A stretch of 64,000 bases of DNA from Zanthoxylum bungeanum (lineage: Eukaryota > Streptophyta > Magnoliopsida > Sapindales > Rutaceae): assembly GCA_019454045.1 (NCBI GenBank), contig SKCR01015047.1, positions 1 to 64,000 on the forward strand, given 5' to 3'. The position numbers and the translations under genes were made by a program. Below, one piece after another: positions 47,886-59,103 of this stretch. The notes under the pieces were generated by a model, which saw only the letters and a program-made list of their open reading frames with translations, ran no database searches and was not told the DNA's origin. How positions within the stretch are numbered: the first letter of the stretch is position 1; the number at the start of each line of letters is the position of its first letter.

Positions 47886-48960
47886 TTGAGAAACGGCCAT
47901 GAAAAAATAATTTGTAGTATTTATGGCGAGATTGAGAAGAACCATGCGTTTATGTTTTGCATACTCTTCTTAACCTCGATTGCATTACATCTCTAGAAAT
48001 CACTTTCACTGAAGGAGGTGGATTGGTATGTGATGATAACCATCACTTATTGGCATGTACCCTTGAGAATAAAGATGCGTTCATTTGGTCGATCGGGACC
48101 TTGAGTGGGGAGATATATTTGTGGACAACCCTTCATGTTTCTGGGAATAAAAAAGTGTGTTCACTTGGTCGATTGAACCTTTGAGTGAGGAGACCTAGTT
48201 GTGGGAACCTTTGTCAATAAGAGACTAAGCCGTACTCTTGTAAGCCCACATAAAAGCCCATTGTTTTTATCCTATAGAAGCCTCATTTTACACTTTTGTT
48301 TGGACCCCCAATCATTTGAAGTAGTTTGAACCTTTTGCCATGAGGTGTAAATTTGTTAGGCCTTTTCAACTTGGACAAGTTCACATTTTCATGATAATTG
48401 GGCCAAATTCTTTAAAATGATAACGGGCCACCTTGTATGGAAAACCTTGTTGGGCCTAAAAATGTTTAGATATGATCCAAGAGTGCCAAAACATGAGTCC
48501 GATACTCACACTGACTTTCATCTAGAAAATGTACTCCTTATTTTGCCCATTTAGATATTCTTAAACGTTTTAAACTCCAACGGAAAATAACCAAGATTAC
48601 TAAAGGTCCAATTTATTATTCTTATACAATGGAACGATCCACATATAGGTTTAGTCATTATATAAATGGGCGGCCTTTGTCATTTTACGATGGAACAGAA
48701 CCGAAGTAGCCAAGGTTTACCTTTTGTAGCATAAGAGAGAACGAGCTTATATACCCTCGTTGGTGCATGAGTTAAGCCATACCTAGGACATATATGAGAC
48801 TTACCACATGTGTGGGGGAATAAGGTTAGAAGGGTATATGTTGATGTTTTAGCACATCGTGTATTTCATGCATCTCATGTATTGCATGCATACATACATC
48901 ATGCTAAAACTTTATGATGTAGCCATCATAGTGGCATAGTGGGTTAGGGAACAAGGTAGA
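47886..48960 (+). other. Gypsy leader, copy B
   Basis: Non-coding; matches 31336-32400, including the two-unit repeat (about 48080-48210). Confidence 0.6.
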
Positions 48961-48964
48961 CTCA

Positions 48965-50220
48965 TTAAGAAGCAAGTAACAGACTTAGACAAGTAAAACA
49001 ACAATAACACGCACAGTGAAAATGCCCGCATGGATCAGTTGGAAACGACAATGAACAAGATTGCATAACAACTACAAAACTCGGCCAACATCATTGCTAA
49101 CATTGAATCAATCCACAAGGCACCTTGAATGACAAGGGGCTGAGACTAGTGAGAAGAGGCATGGGGGTCCTGGAAATTAAAATAGTGGAAGAGACTCTTG
49201 TGTTGGATGATGACAATATGGTTGACTATACCACTGGAAGAGCGGCCAAATCACAAAATGAAGCTGAGATCCAAAGGTCGAAGGAGAAAATGGAGATAGT
49301 TGCCTAGAAAATGAAGGGCGAACATGAGGATTTGTTAGATAACAACACATTGGCATTCAAGGAACAACTGCATTCTTAGTTCAAAATGCCGAAAATGGTA
49401 AAGTTCAAATGGAACGAGGATCCAAAGTTTCATCTCTGTCATTATATATCATTGATGAGTTCGATTAGACCATCCCGATGCCAAATGTAAAAAATATTTG
49501 GGATGTCGCTGGAAGGAGCACCAATGGAATGGTACCACAATTTAGATAAGAAAGTGAAAGTAGACTGGAGGGCGTTGGCTGAAGCGTTCCTAAATCAATA
49601 TATGATCAATATAGATATTGAACTGTCACTTCGTGCCTTAGAGAATACGAAGCAAATGCCTGAAGAAAGTTTTAACGAATATGTTAACCACTGGATAAGC
49701 TAGCTATTGAGGATGAAAACAAGACCATCGGAAAAGAACTTGATCAAAATGATTATTAAGGGGACCAAGCCCTCTATCTAGAACAAGCTGAGGATGATGA
49801 CCTCCACGATCTCTAACTTTTGATAGTCGAACGAGACAATGAAGAACATCGAAGAGGCATAGGCTCAAAATGGGAAGTTCTACGGCCAGAATAGGAAGAG
49901 CGCTGATAGGCCTTCTGGAATAAAGCCCAGCCACGCTGAAATAACTACTATCAGAAACATAAGATTTTTAAACCTTGCCAGACTTCCATCAAAGGTGTTC
50001 AAGAAATTAAAGAGACAAAGTCCGTTGAAACCTCTAGAACTCAGACCATTGCCAAATCCAATACCTCACTACATCAATCTAGACCAATACTGCCATTTCC
50101 ACCTAAGAAAAATGCTATAACACAGATAGTTGAACCCACCTCAAACATGAGATTCAAGACTTAATTGACAGAGGTAAGATACCTGATTCTGACGGCCATC
50201 ACCCCTTAAACACGATTGTT
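48965..50220 (+). pseudogene. Gypsy gag, copy B
   Basis: Core at 49503-49703 reads 'MEWYHNLDKKVKVDWRAL' and 'EESFNEYVNHW'. In-frame TAGs at 49305, 49377 and 49701 sit at the same codons as in copy A, at a constant offset of 16,555 bp with no intervening indel. A zinc-finger-like 'YCHFHL' relic lies near 50095. Decay beyond that point. Confidence 0.75.
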
Positions 50221-50529
50221 GTATTACCTCTTCATTTTTCATATTATTGCTCTTTCATGTTGTTCGATGATAATAAAATTCAGTCTTTCCTAAGAATATA
50301 ATGTCTCTTGAAAACAAACATGTCTAAATCCTTAAAGCAATGTTAAATTTTGGAATCACTAGCAGAATACTATCCTAAAAATTGTGCAATAAACTTGATG
50401 CTTAGAATTACATTGCCTACTTGGAAAGAGTTTATGTTAGCACAACTTGTAGAGACGATCAAGACACTTGACATTCATCTAACTCTTTTTAAAAATTGAG
50501 ATGGCACTAGGTTAACGAGAGGATGCAAC

Positions 50530-50620
50530 AAGAGTAAAAAAATATGAGAAAAATAAAAGGAAAAAGAAAAAGAAAAGAAAAAAGAGAGAGAAAAAAAAAG
50601 AAGAAAAAAAGAAAAATGGT
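50530..50620 (+). repeat. Purine-rich tract, copy B
   Basis: Low-complexity A/G run equivalent to 33930-34025. Confidence 0.8.
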
Positions 50621-51727
50621 GAATCCCACAAAACTGCTCCACTATTTGAATTGTTTAGTAACAAAGAGTATCATGAACCCCACAAGTACTTTTGAGTCAA
50701 AAGCCAACTCAAATATTGAGTATGCAAAGAAACTTGAGTTGGTGAAATTATTGAGTAACCAGGGACTCGCATAACAAATGTGCAGTCTTTACGTCAAAAG
50801 ATAATTTGACCACTTAAGGAAGCTAGCGATAAACCCTACATAAGATAAACATTTGAGAATTCTTAAAAACCTATTGATCCTTAATTACGTGTTAGCTTAT
50901 CTAGGCAGATGAAATGATAAAATGAACTAAAGTGTCAGCACTAAATCCATACTTAACGCCAACATAAACCCATCCGAGTTGCGCGTAATTCTTTGTAAAA
51001 GAATCACTCACACATATGGAGAAGCATTCGAAAAGATGAAACCTTAGTTGAAATTGAATTTTGAATTTAGACAATGTTCAAACTTTGAAAGAGATGAAAT
51101 TTCGAGAAAATATTTGAGAACATGCGAAAAGTCATTACATGATTTTGTAAAGCAAAATCGATAGCCTGAGCAGAAAATGAGTCGAAGTCTGACGGTACCT
51201 CCACAAAAGAAGCATCACAACTCCTGCACTTCTACAAGCCAAAGAGCGGGCATATAGTTAGAGATTATTTACATAAATACATACATGCACACATGCATAC
51301 ATACATATATCATTTCTTTTGCAGGAAATTCAAACGAAGTGAGCCCCCAAGTGGGAGCGCGATACTGACAGCTCACTTGCAGTCAAGAGTTGAAGCCCCC
51401 AAGACACGATGCACCATACTGTCAGAAGGACGAGATACTAGGGGCAAGATACTCTTAAGAAGTATACTGGGGGCGAGTCTCGCCTGAATGTAGTGACTGT
51501 GGGTGACTTCCATAGCTAGATTTTGGGAACAATGACAACATGAGCAAACTTTGGAAAGTCTCGGATCAAGAAAATATTGGGAATGTAAGCAGAAAATTGA
51601 ATACCTTTAGACAAAAAGAGGTTCTAAACAACAAAAGAATTTTAGAAGGGGACCACCTAATAAGATGAAACGAGTTGAAGGATTTGGAAAATTAGAAAGA
51701 TGATTGGAATGAAGAATAAAAAATTCC
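50621..51727 (+). other. Gypsy 3' non-coding region
   Basis: No pol domain in any frame that I can see. Contains a CATA/CACA microsatellite (about 51270-51312) and a GC-richer patch (51330-51500) with repeated AGCCCCCAAG and GGGGC words. The GypA counterpart is absent because that copy ends at Ang3. Confidence 0.6.
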
Positions 51728-52335
51728 GGTGAATGATACCTTAAGAATGGGGAATGAAACGGGAAACACGGGAATGATACCTCAAGAATATGGATTGAAA
51801 CCATTGAATGAAATCAGAAATAACGGGAATGATACCTTAAGGTATGGAATAAAACCACTGAACGAAAAGGGAAACACGGGGAGTGATACCCTAAGAATAG
51901 AAAATGAAACCACCGAATGAAACAGGAAACACGTGGAGTGATACCTTAAGAATAGGGAATGAAACTACCAAATGAAATGGGAAACATGGGGCATGATAAC
52001 TCAAGAATAAGAAATTGAACCACCGAATGAAATGGGAAACACGAGGAATGATACCTCAAGAATAGAGAATGAAAACACCAAATGAAATAGGAAACATTGG
52101 GAGTGATACCTCAAGAATAGAGAATGAAACCACCGAATGAATCGGGAAACACGGGGAATGATACCTCAAGAATATGGAATGGAGCCACCAAATGAAACAA
52201 GAAACACAAGGACTGATATCTCAATAATAGGGAATGAAACCACCGAATGAAATAAGAAACACGGGGAATGATATCTGGAAAGCATGGAATGAAACAGAAA
52301 GCATATGGAATGATACCTTGAGATTGGAATAAAGC
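51728..52335 (+). repeat. 55-bp tandem repeat, about 11-12 units
   Basis: Units start at 51731, 51772, 51827, 51881, 51936, 51991, 52046, 52101, 52156, 52211, 52266 and 52308. Spacing is 54-55 bp except for shorter first and last units (41-42 bp). Each unit is built around GAATGATACCTCAAGAATA and AAACCACCGAATGAAA. Frames across it are artefacts of the repeat. Confidence 0.92.
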
Positions 52336-52355
52336 CACTTAAACCTCTAGCCGTC

Positions 52356-52623
52356 TGTCTGCATGTCAGGCCATCTTTACTATTATCTCTAGTTAATCGT
52401 ATGTTTAGTTATTTTTTATGTTGTGCTTGGAACCACTAATCTATGCATGTTTATTTGTTTCATCTTAGATAATTATGACACATGGATTTAGTTCATTTAT
52501 CTTGTTAATATTAATATGCATGCTATACTGCTTACTGTATGATTTCAGAATAATATCCGACCAATTTTGTCCTATATTCGGGTGGACATGAATGATATCC
52601 GACCGTATAATCCTGTGGTATAT
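52356..52623 (+). repeat. Truncated gypsy LTR2 copy C, left part
   Basis: Begins mid-LTR (equivalent to 46858 in copy B), so about 1.37 kb of its 5' side is missing. Continues at 54557. Confidence 0.72.
52619..52623 (+). repeat. Solo LTR target-site duplication, left
   Basis: TATAT, repeated at 54557-54561. Confidence 0.8.
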
Positions 52624-54556
52624 TATTGGATTCTAGGGTGGTCCCAAGATCATTATAAGCAATGAATAGAATGAATACTCAAAGAAGTGAGGCAGAAAAC
52701 ACACTTACATTGAACGGCTTTGGATGTGATGATCAACAAAACTTTTCCCTCATTGCTTCCAAGTTTTGGCCAAGCCCTTGTTTTGTTGAAGAAGATTTGC
52801 AAGCTCCAAGCTTCAATGGATTCCAAGCTCTTAGTTCGGTTTCCCTATCACCTTGTATTGATTCTCTAATGTGCTAGCAAGATTGAAGAAAGAAAAATGA
52901 TTTCCTTTCCCCTTAAGAGTGCTCACGGTTTTGCTTGAGAGAGAGAGAGAGAGATTTTGTGTTTTGTGTTTCTTTGTTTCTTTGTTTTTTAAAAACAATG
53001 CCAAAAATTTGGTATATGCTTTACCAAAGTCAAAGCAAATTTTGGCTCCAAAATGGCATTAAATGCCCACACCAACCTCTATCATGAATAGTGACTGCAT
53101 GTCACTCACCAAAAAGGTGACTTAGACATCTATCACTAAGTGACAAGTGATGTGACTCGCGATGTGACTTGCGGCCGCACTTGATTCAAAATCGGAGTGG
53201 CGTCGAAAACATATTCTGGGCTCGATTTCTTTAATTCTGATTAACGAGTTTTCCGTTGTGTCGTAATTAATCAAATTTAATTAAATAATCATGCCTAGCA
53301 AAATTACTATTCACGTCGCTTGCGAATTAATTCTAAATCAATTCGTTAGCCCGAATTAAAATCCAATTTTAATTCCGCATAGAAATCCAATTTCGTATAA
53401 TATATCGAATATATTATTTTATCGATTAATTCCAAATTAATCGTTATCTCTCTTCAAATAGTACTTTATCCCAGATAAAGTATCTCCGCTATTAATCCCA
53501 GATTAATAAAGTACAAATCATACGTCATCGGTGAATCCTCGGGAAGCGACCCAAGAGACCTATGGATATGTTGGCAGTAAATCCGGTCGTCGGACTATCC
53601 GAACACGTACGTACCTAGTAATACGTTCTTACCGATTTACGAGACAAGGTTGGCTTCTAGCAAAGCGTCATGCCTACCCAATTCTCCAGAAATATTCTTA
53701 CTGGAATATATAATCTATGTCAGACGTAGTATATGTAGTATTGCGCATCTCGTGATCCAGTATCTGATGTCACATTCAAGGCCGGGGGCTGGAATAGTGT
53801 CTGCCCCGTATAAAACATATATCGGATCACTAACAACTAGTCTCTTTGTTATCGGATAATCATGACCTAGTCATATTATACCGATGGTTGCAACCCATTA
53901 GAGAACTAGTTCTGTATCCTTGCATGACAATCATCTCCATATGACTGAAGTGATACTTCCGTCTTGACATCACACCCAATACACTACGATTCTCAATAAA
54001 CCTATAAGAGGCGTACACAGAACCTGTTAAAGTCCTGGACGACCAAAACCAAAGCGTATTGATTGTCGCAAGTACTAGCGATGCAAGTCTCAGGTTAAGA
54101 CCAAATACACCTACCCTGATACGGACTCCCATAGACACATAGTCATACTACCAATGGGATTCCGTAGGGTCCTATCCAGAGCGAAGCTGTTTTCCGTACC
54201 ATCGGTAAAACACAACCTCCTACCACACTTTCATAAGTATCAAATACTGAAATATATGAGAACTATGATGTTACGCTTCCATAACACGCACAAGTGCGAT
54301 ACTAGTCTATTCCGCATTATCGATGTCCATCTCGATAATACTACGACTAGGGATATTTAATGATTAAACCGTCGTGGATTGATAATATTTCATATCATCT
54401 CAATCCTGAACTAATCATAAGGAATTTCATCATTCACACATTTAAGTAATCTAATTACGAAATGATAAAAGGCAATTTCTATTATTACATAGTTAATTTG
54501 TACAAAACCACAATGTTTTTACAAACAGTGACATTGTGGGTCATAACTGTCCAACA
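52624..54556 (-). mobile_element. Solo Angela-like LTR (1.93 kb)
   Basis: + strand starts TATTGGATTCTAGGGTGGTCC, a mutated form of the Ang2 LTR start, and ends CTGTCCAACA. TATAT flanks both sides and the gypsy LTR2 rejoins when it is removed. No internal region, so a product of LTR-LTR recombination. Internally intermediate between Ang2 and Ang3 LTRs. Confidence 0.9.
53237..53507 (-). repeat. Palindrome array in solo LTR
   Basis: Eroded version of the array. 53462-53482 (9-bp arms, CCA) and 53491-53507 (7-bp arms, CCA) are perfect; others carry mismatches. Confidence 0.8.
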
Positions 54557-55230
54557 TATATATGATGGAAATCCTAATGGTAGTATGGTTTGCACTCGGT
54601 ATATAACTATACGTACCATTGAGAGATGGCCATTTCATTATTGTTACACTTAGAATGCATGTTTACTATGTTTGTTAGTGTATGAATGCTTTTTCATTTT
54701 AGGAGTACACAGTATATCTGGCCAGACTTCCAGTAAGTCCGGCAGGACATAAAGGTCAAATGACATATTCGGCCGATCTTAGGCCATGTCCGGCCATACC
54801 TCTCCAATGCCAGACCCGCTTAATATGTGCTTTAGCATGTTTTTATCTTTTTTACATATTGTTGTAATACCTTATTTTCACACATAAACTTCATTTATAT
54901 ATTTACCGTTTTCGTATTTGCACAATGATGTGTGCTTTATAAACTTTATTGCATGTAACGATATTATAGACATGACGATACCTCCTTTGAGTGTATATAT
55001 TATACTAGCATCTGTAAGGGACCATTCAAACCTAAACGGGTTTAAGGTCAGAACTTGCGAGAGTGTAATGCGGTCTTAATAATTCCTAGTGTCTCATGCC
55101 AGGTGGCAACTCCCTTATTATCCGGTTAGTCCCCCGCGGGACTATCCATACTCTCTACAGGTTGCAAGCCTAATAATGTAGTGGTCGCCGATGTCATAGG
55201 CATAGTGGTAAAACCTACTTTGCTGCTATA
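54557..55230 (+). repeat. Truncated gypsy LTR2 copy C, right part
   Basis: Starts with the TATAT duplication and aligns with 47130-47865. Ends CTGCTATA where copies A and B end CTACA/TTACA; no primer site follows, so this is the 3' border of the gypsy unit. Confidence 0.72.
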
Positions 55231-57051
55231 GTGAGTTAACGCTAAGTGAAAACAATATAAAACCTTTAGCTGTTGGAAAAAAATGTAATTAAGTCACTAA
55301 AAATACCATTGAATCTGGAAAACATCATAAACTAAAAACTAGCTATAAAACATATACATGTAAAACCTGCTGATGAAAAGCTCACCAGTGTTGGCCAGGG
55401 GATGTAAAACCTACCTACCGCGTAGGCATGGGAAGTTGAAACTGTAACTGCTGTTGGGCCCTATGTGGTGATCACTGCCCCATGAAGCAAAACGAGCGAA
55501 CCTGGGATGCCGAAGCTGGGGGGATAATTATCCAATGGTGGTTTGAAAACTATTTTCAAGTACTTGAAAAACTAAATAAACTCTCAATCATGTATTTCTA
55601 AGTAAAACATATGTAAAACTATCATGTTATAAAATTGTTTATAACTAGAATCTAAAACAGTAAATCAAATATTTTGATAAAGTATAAATTTGTGTCCTAA
55701 AAACATGAAACATAAGTCTTAAAACATATTCAGAAACGTAAAAGAAGGATTAGCATTCACTCATAGATTGAAACTGAGCCTATGCCTTGAGAAACTATGT
55801 GGTGCTTAGTGGAATATCTTGCGTGGCATCAACAAGACATGATTTCCAAGATTGATTAAGATTTGAATAGAATGTCTATAATCAAAATATGTGCATGAAG
55901 ATGCTTGAGCTTATGCTAATGAGTGAAATAAGTACCTTTACTCGTTCTCTAAATTGATATGAGACGAAATTCAACTAAAGTCATAACTGCTCATGTGCAA
56001 CTACACATTTCTTAGAGCAGCAGTAGAATGAATTATCATGAACTGTGCTTAATGGTTTATTCTATCATAAAGATACCATAACACTCGTCACGTAAATGAC
56101 TTCAAACGTGTCATTCTTATACTTTTCACATTACTCTTGAACATGATACAACAAGCTACCATAACTTGAATCAACATGAACATCCTCTATATTACTAACA
56201 CATAATGTATCCCTTACACATTACAACATGCTTCCATTGCTACATGGATTCACATTTTAATCAATATTCGCCTAACATATACATGCACACAACCATCATC
56301 ATCAATAACACCGCACAATAAATACTATATGATATGCATGAGTATTCAACATAATTGAAAAATTAACATTCTAATGCTGGCCATGGATTTACGTAATATA
56401 ATTCACAGTTACGTAAATCAGGGTATCATAATTCAAAATTCTGCCTTAAAGCTAGAGGTTCACTACTTATGGATTGTTTTTGAAAATTTGGTAAGCCTTA
56501 TAGGCAATGTATCAAGGGCTGAAGTTTTTACCATATGACCTTCTATGTGTCTAGTTTACCTAATATTTTACGGATCTCGATTTTGATTCTTGAAACTCAA
56601 GTTATACGTAAATATCTAAGTGTTGTTTAGAGTAGACAACATCCAGTGAAACTGCGGGTCAGCCGCATTACGAAATTCGGCAAAAACTCATATTTGATCT
56701 AAAAATTTTGATTTTCAGATAAGTTAATTTTTTGTAATCTTGTTTATCTAGAAATTTACGACTCATCAATCGAATGTCAGAATCTCAACTTATAAGCGAA
56801 TTACCATAACTTGTCCAGAAACATCGCAACTAACTTCAACATCACTAACTCCAACTCTACCAAGCAACTCATGACCACAACAAGAACACATGCTTGATTA
56901 CCATTTCTTTACACAAAACACATATTTATATTCTTATCAAATCAAACAAATCAATTTTCCAAAGGTCCAATAGTACTCTAAAAACCTGAAGCTGCACTCT
57001 CGTTGCCGCAGATAGATAAATTAAGCCAAACCACGTCGGTGTCCATCGATA
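55231..57051. other. Non-coding block, possibly a minus-strand gypsy LTR
   Basis: 1.8 kb without a coding frame. A GC-richer patch (55380-55530) lies in an AT-rich surround, and the style resembles the LTR of a chromovirus-type gypsy read on the minus strand. No second copy, primer site or clear ends are visible, so the identity is open. Ang4 starts right after it. Confidence 0.3.
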
Positions 57052-57169
57052 TGTTGGATAATATGACCCATAGCGTCACTATTTGCACAGAACATTGTGT
57101 TGCTGTAGCAAAATTAACTATGTAACCAGGAAATTGCACTCTCGTCATTTGTGATTAGATCACCATAGA

Positions 57170-57179
57170 TATATAAATG
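57170..57179 (+). promoter_or_regulatory. Ang4 LTR TATA box
   Basis: TATATAAATG, 118 bp into the LTR. Confidence 0.55.
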
Positions 57180-58111
57180 AAGAGAGGTCCCTATGATTAG
57201 TTCCTGGATTGAGATGATATGAGACAGTATCAGTCCACGAAGGATTAATCATTAAATATCCCTAGCCGTAGTATTATCGAGACTGGACATCGATAATGCG
57301 GAATAGGCTAGTATTGCACTTGTGCGCGTTGTGAGGGCACAACGGCATAGTTCTCATATATATAAGTATTGGATACTTGTGCAAGTGCGATAGGAGGTCG
57401 TGTTTCACCGATGGTACGGGAAACAGCTTCGCTCTGGATAGACCCTTCGGAATCCCATTGGTATTATGACTAGGTGTCTATGGGAGGCCGAAATCAAGGT
57501 AGGTGTGTATAGTCTTAACCTGAGACTTGCATCGCTAATACTTACGACAATCGGTAAACTTTGGTTTTGGTGGTTGGGGGATCTTAACTGGTTCTGTGTT
57601 CACCTCTTCTGGGTTTATCAAAGAGTCGTAGTGTATTGGATGTGATGTCGAGACGGAAGTATCACTCCAGTCATAATGGAGATGATGTCACGCAGGATAC
57701 GGTATTAGTGCTCTTAAGTGATGCGCATCCAATCGTGATATTATGACCAGGTCATGAATATCCGATTATAGAGACTAGTTACCAGACATCCGATATGTGT
57801 TTCGGACAGGGCAGACACTTATCCAGCCCCAGCCCTAGCACGTGATTATCCGATACTGGGCCGATACGCACAATACAATTGTATACTACGCTTGATACAG
57901 ATCTTAATATTCTTAAACGGATATGTCCGGAGAATTGGATGACTTGGTGCTTTGCTAGGAGTTGACCTTGTCTCGTAAATCGGTAGAACGTAGTACTTGG
58001 TACGTACGTGATTCGGATACTCCGGCGACCGCATTTACTGCCAACTAATCCGGGGATCTCATGGGTCGCTTCCCGATAATCCACCGATGACGCACAACTC
58101 GCACTCTTGAA

Positions 58112-58425
58112 TAATCTGGGATTATATAGAAGAGAGAGAAAATTAATCTAGGATTAATTACGGAGATATTTTATCTAGGATAAAATATCGTCTAGAGAGA
58201 GATAACGATTAATTTGGAATTAATCGGTAAATTAATATATTCGATATATTAAACGAAATTAGATTTCGACGCGGAATTAAAATTAGATTTTAAATTCGGG
58301 CAAATGAGTTAATTTAGAATTAATTCATTAGCGCCTTAAATAATAATTTCGCTAGGCGCAATTATTTATTTAAATTCGATTTAATTAACGTCGCGACGTA
58401 AGTTCGGTATTTCGGAAATATCGAA
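58112..58425 (+). repeat. Palindrome array in Ang4 5' LTR
   Basis: Starts with the Ang1-type palindrome at 58112-58124 (TGG) and ends with the Ang3-type one at 58403-58425 (CGG, one mismatch), so the array itself spans the mosaic junction. Confidence 0.88.
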
Positions 58426-59090
58426 CCCGAACGCGTGAGTGCACGTGGGCCATCTTTCATTTGGAAACGTGTGGGGCCCACATGACACATGTCATATTAT
58501 GCATTATTTAATTCTAATGCATTGCATGGAGATAGTGTACAATGCACTCAATGGTTTTGCATGGAAATTGAGTGTTTGACACTCTAAGCCATTGCATGAT
58601 TTGTGTCATAAGTAATATTATTAATTTAATAAATATTATGGCATAAATATAAATTGATTTTTTGTAACAAAAAATCATTCAACACAATTCAATCTCTCTC
58701 AACTCTCTCTTCTCTCCTCACGCCAAACACACAAAAGTGTGGACTGTTTTTGACTGGTTTGGGCGTGACTTTAGGGGAGCAAGGGTTGGGTTTTCATGGT
58801 GAAAACCGCAAGTGCTAGCACACTACGAGTCTTGCGAAGGTGGTAGGGAGGTTCACCCATGAGCCGGGATCCGTCGGACGAGGCTTGGAGCTCTCGTTTC
58901 TTTCTCACTCAATTTCTGTTTTGCAGGGCAGTGGACTGCCACCAGTGGGCGTGAAAGGCAGTGAAGAAAATGGCTTGATTCGTCTTCAAATCGACATAAC
59001 CGATCAATTTGAGTATTCCGCTATCTCGTTGTGTATTCATGCATGATTTTCATTGCTTGTTTGATCTTGGGACCTTAGAAAAATCAACAA

Positions 59091-59103
59091 TGGCATCAAG
59101 AGC
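59091..59103 (+). other. Ang4 primer binding site
   Basis: TGGCATCAAGAGC, same variant as Ang1. Confidence 0.8.

Larger units (their letters stand above)
44109..55230 (+). mobile_element. GypB: second copy of the gypsy composite
   Basis: Repeats GypA in the same order and orientation: LTR1 (44109-45248), primer-like site (45251), gag scrap, LTR2 (45483-47865), primer-like site (47868), leader, broken gag, purine tract. It then extends further than GypA: non-coding 3' region, a 55-bp tandem repeat and a 5'-truncated LTR2 (52356-55230, split by a solo LTR). No protease, RT or integrase anywhere. A gag-only, non-autonomous element or a deleted one are both possible. Confidence 0.72.
57052..59089 (+). 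repeat. Ang4 5' LTR (2.04 kb)
   Basis: Starts TGTTGGATAAT, ends AAATCAACA. Mosaic of Ang1-like and Ang3-like sequence. Confidence 0.93.

Noticed and set aside
51728..52335. Regular repeats considered as a CRISPR array
   Set aside because: Units are contiguous and similar along their whole length, with no unique spacers, and the setting is a plant retroelement.
51607..52338. Frames of 63-75 codons across the 55-bp array
   Set aside because: 55 is not a multiple of 3 and the frames are open by repeat composition. No protein motif.
55231..57051. A host gene between the gypsy and Ang4
   Set aside because: No frame of useful length, no splice-consistent coding pattern and no recognisable domain on either strand.
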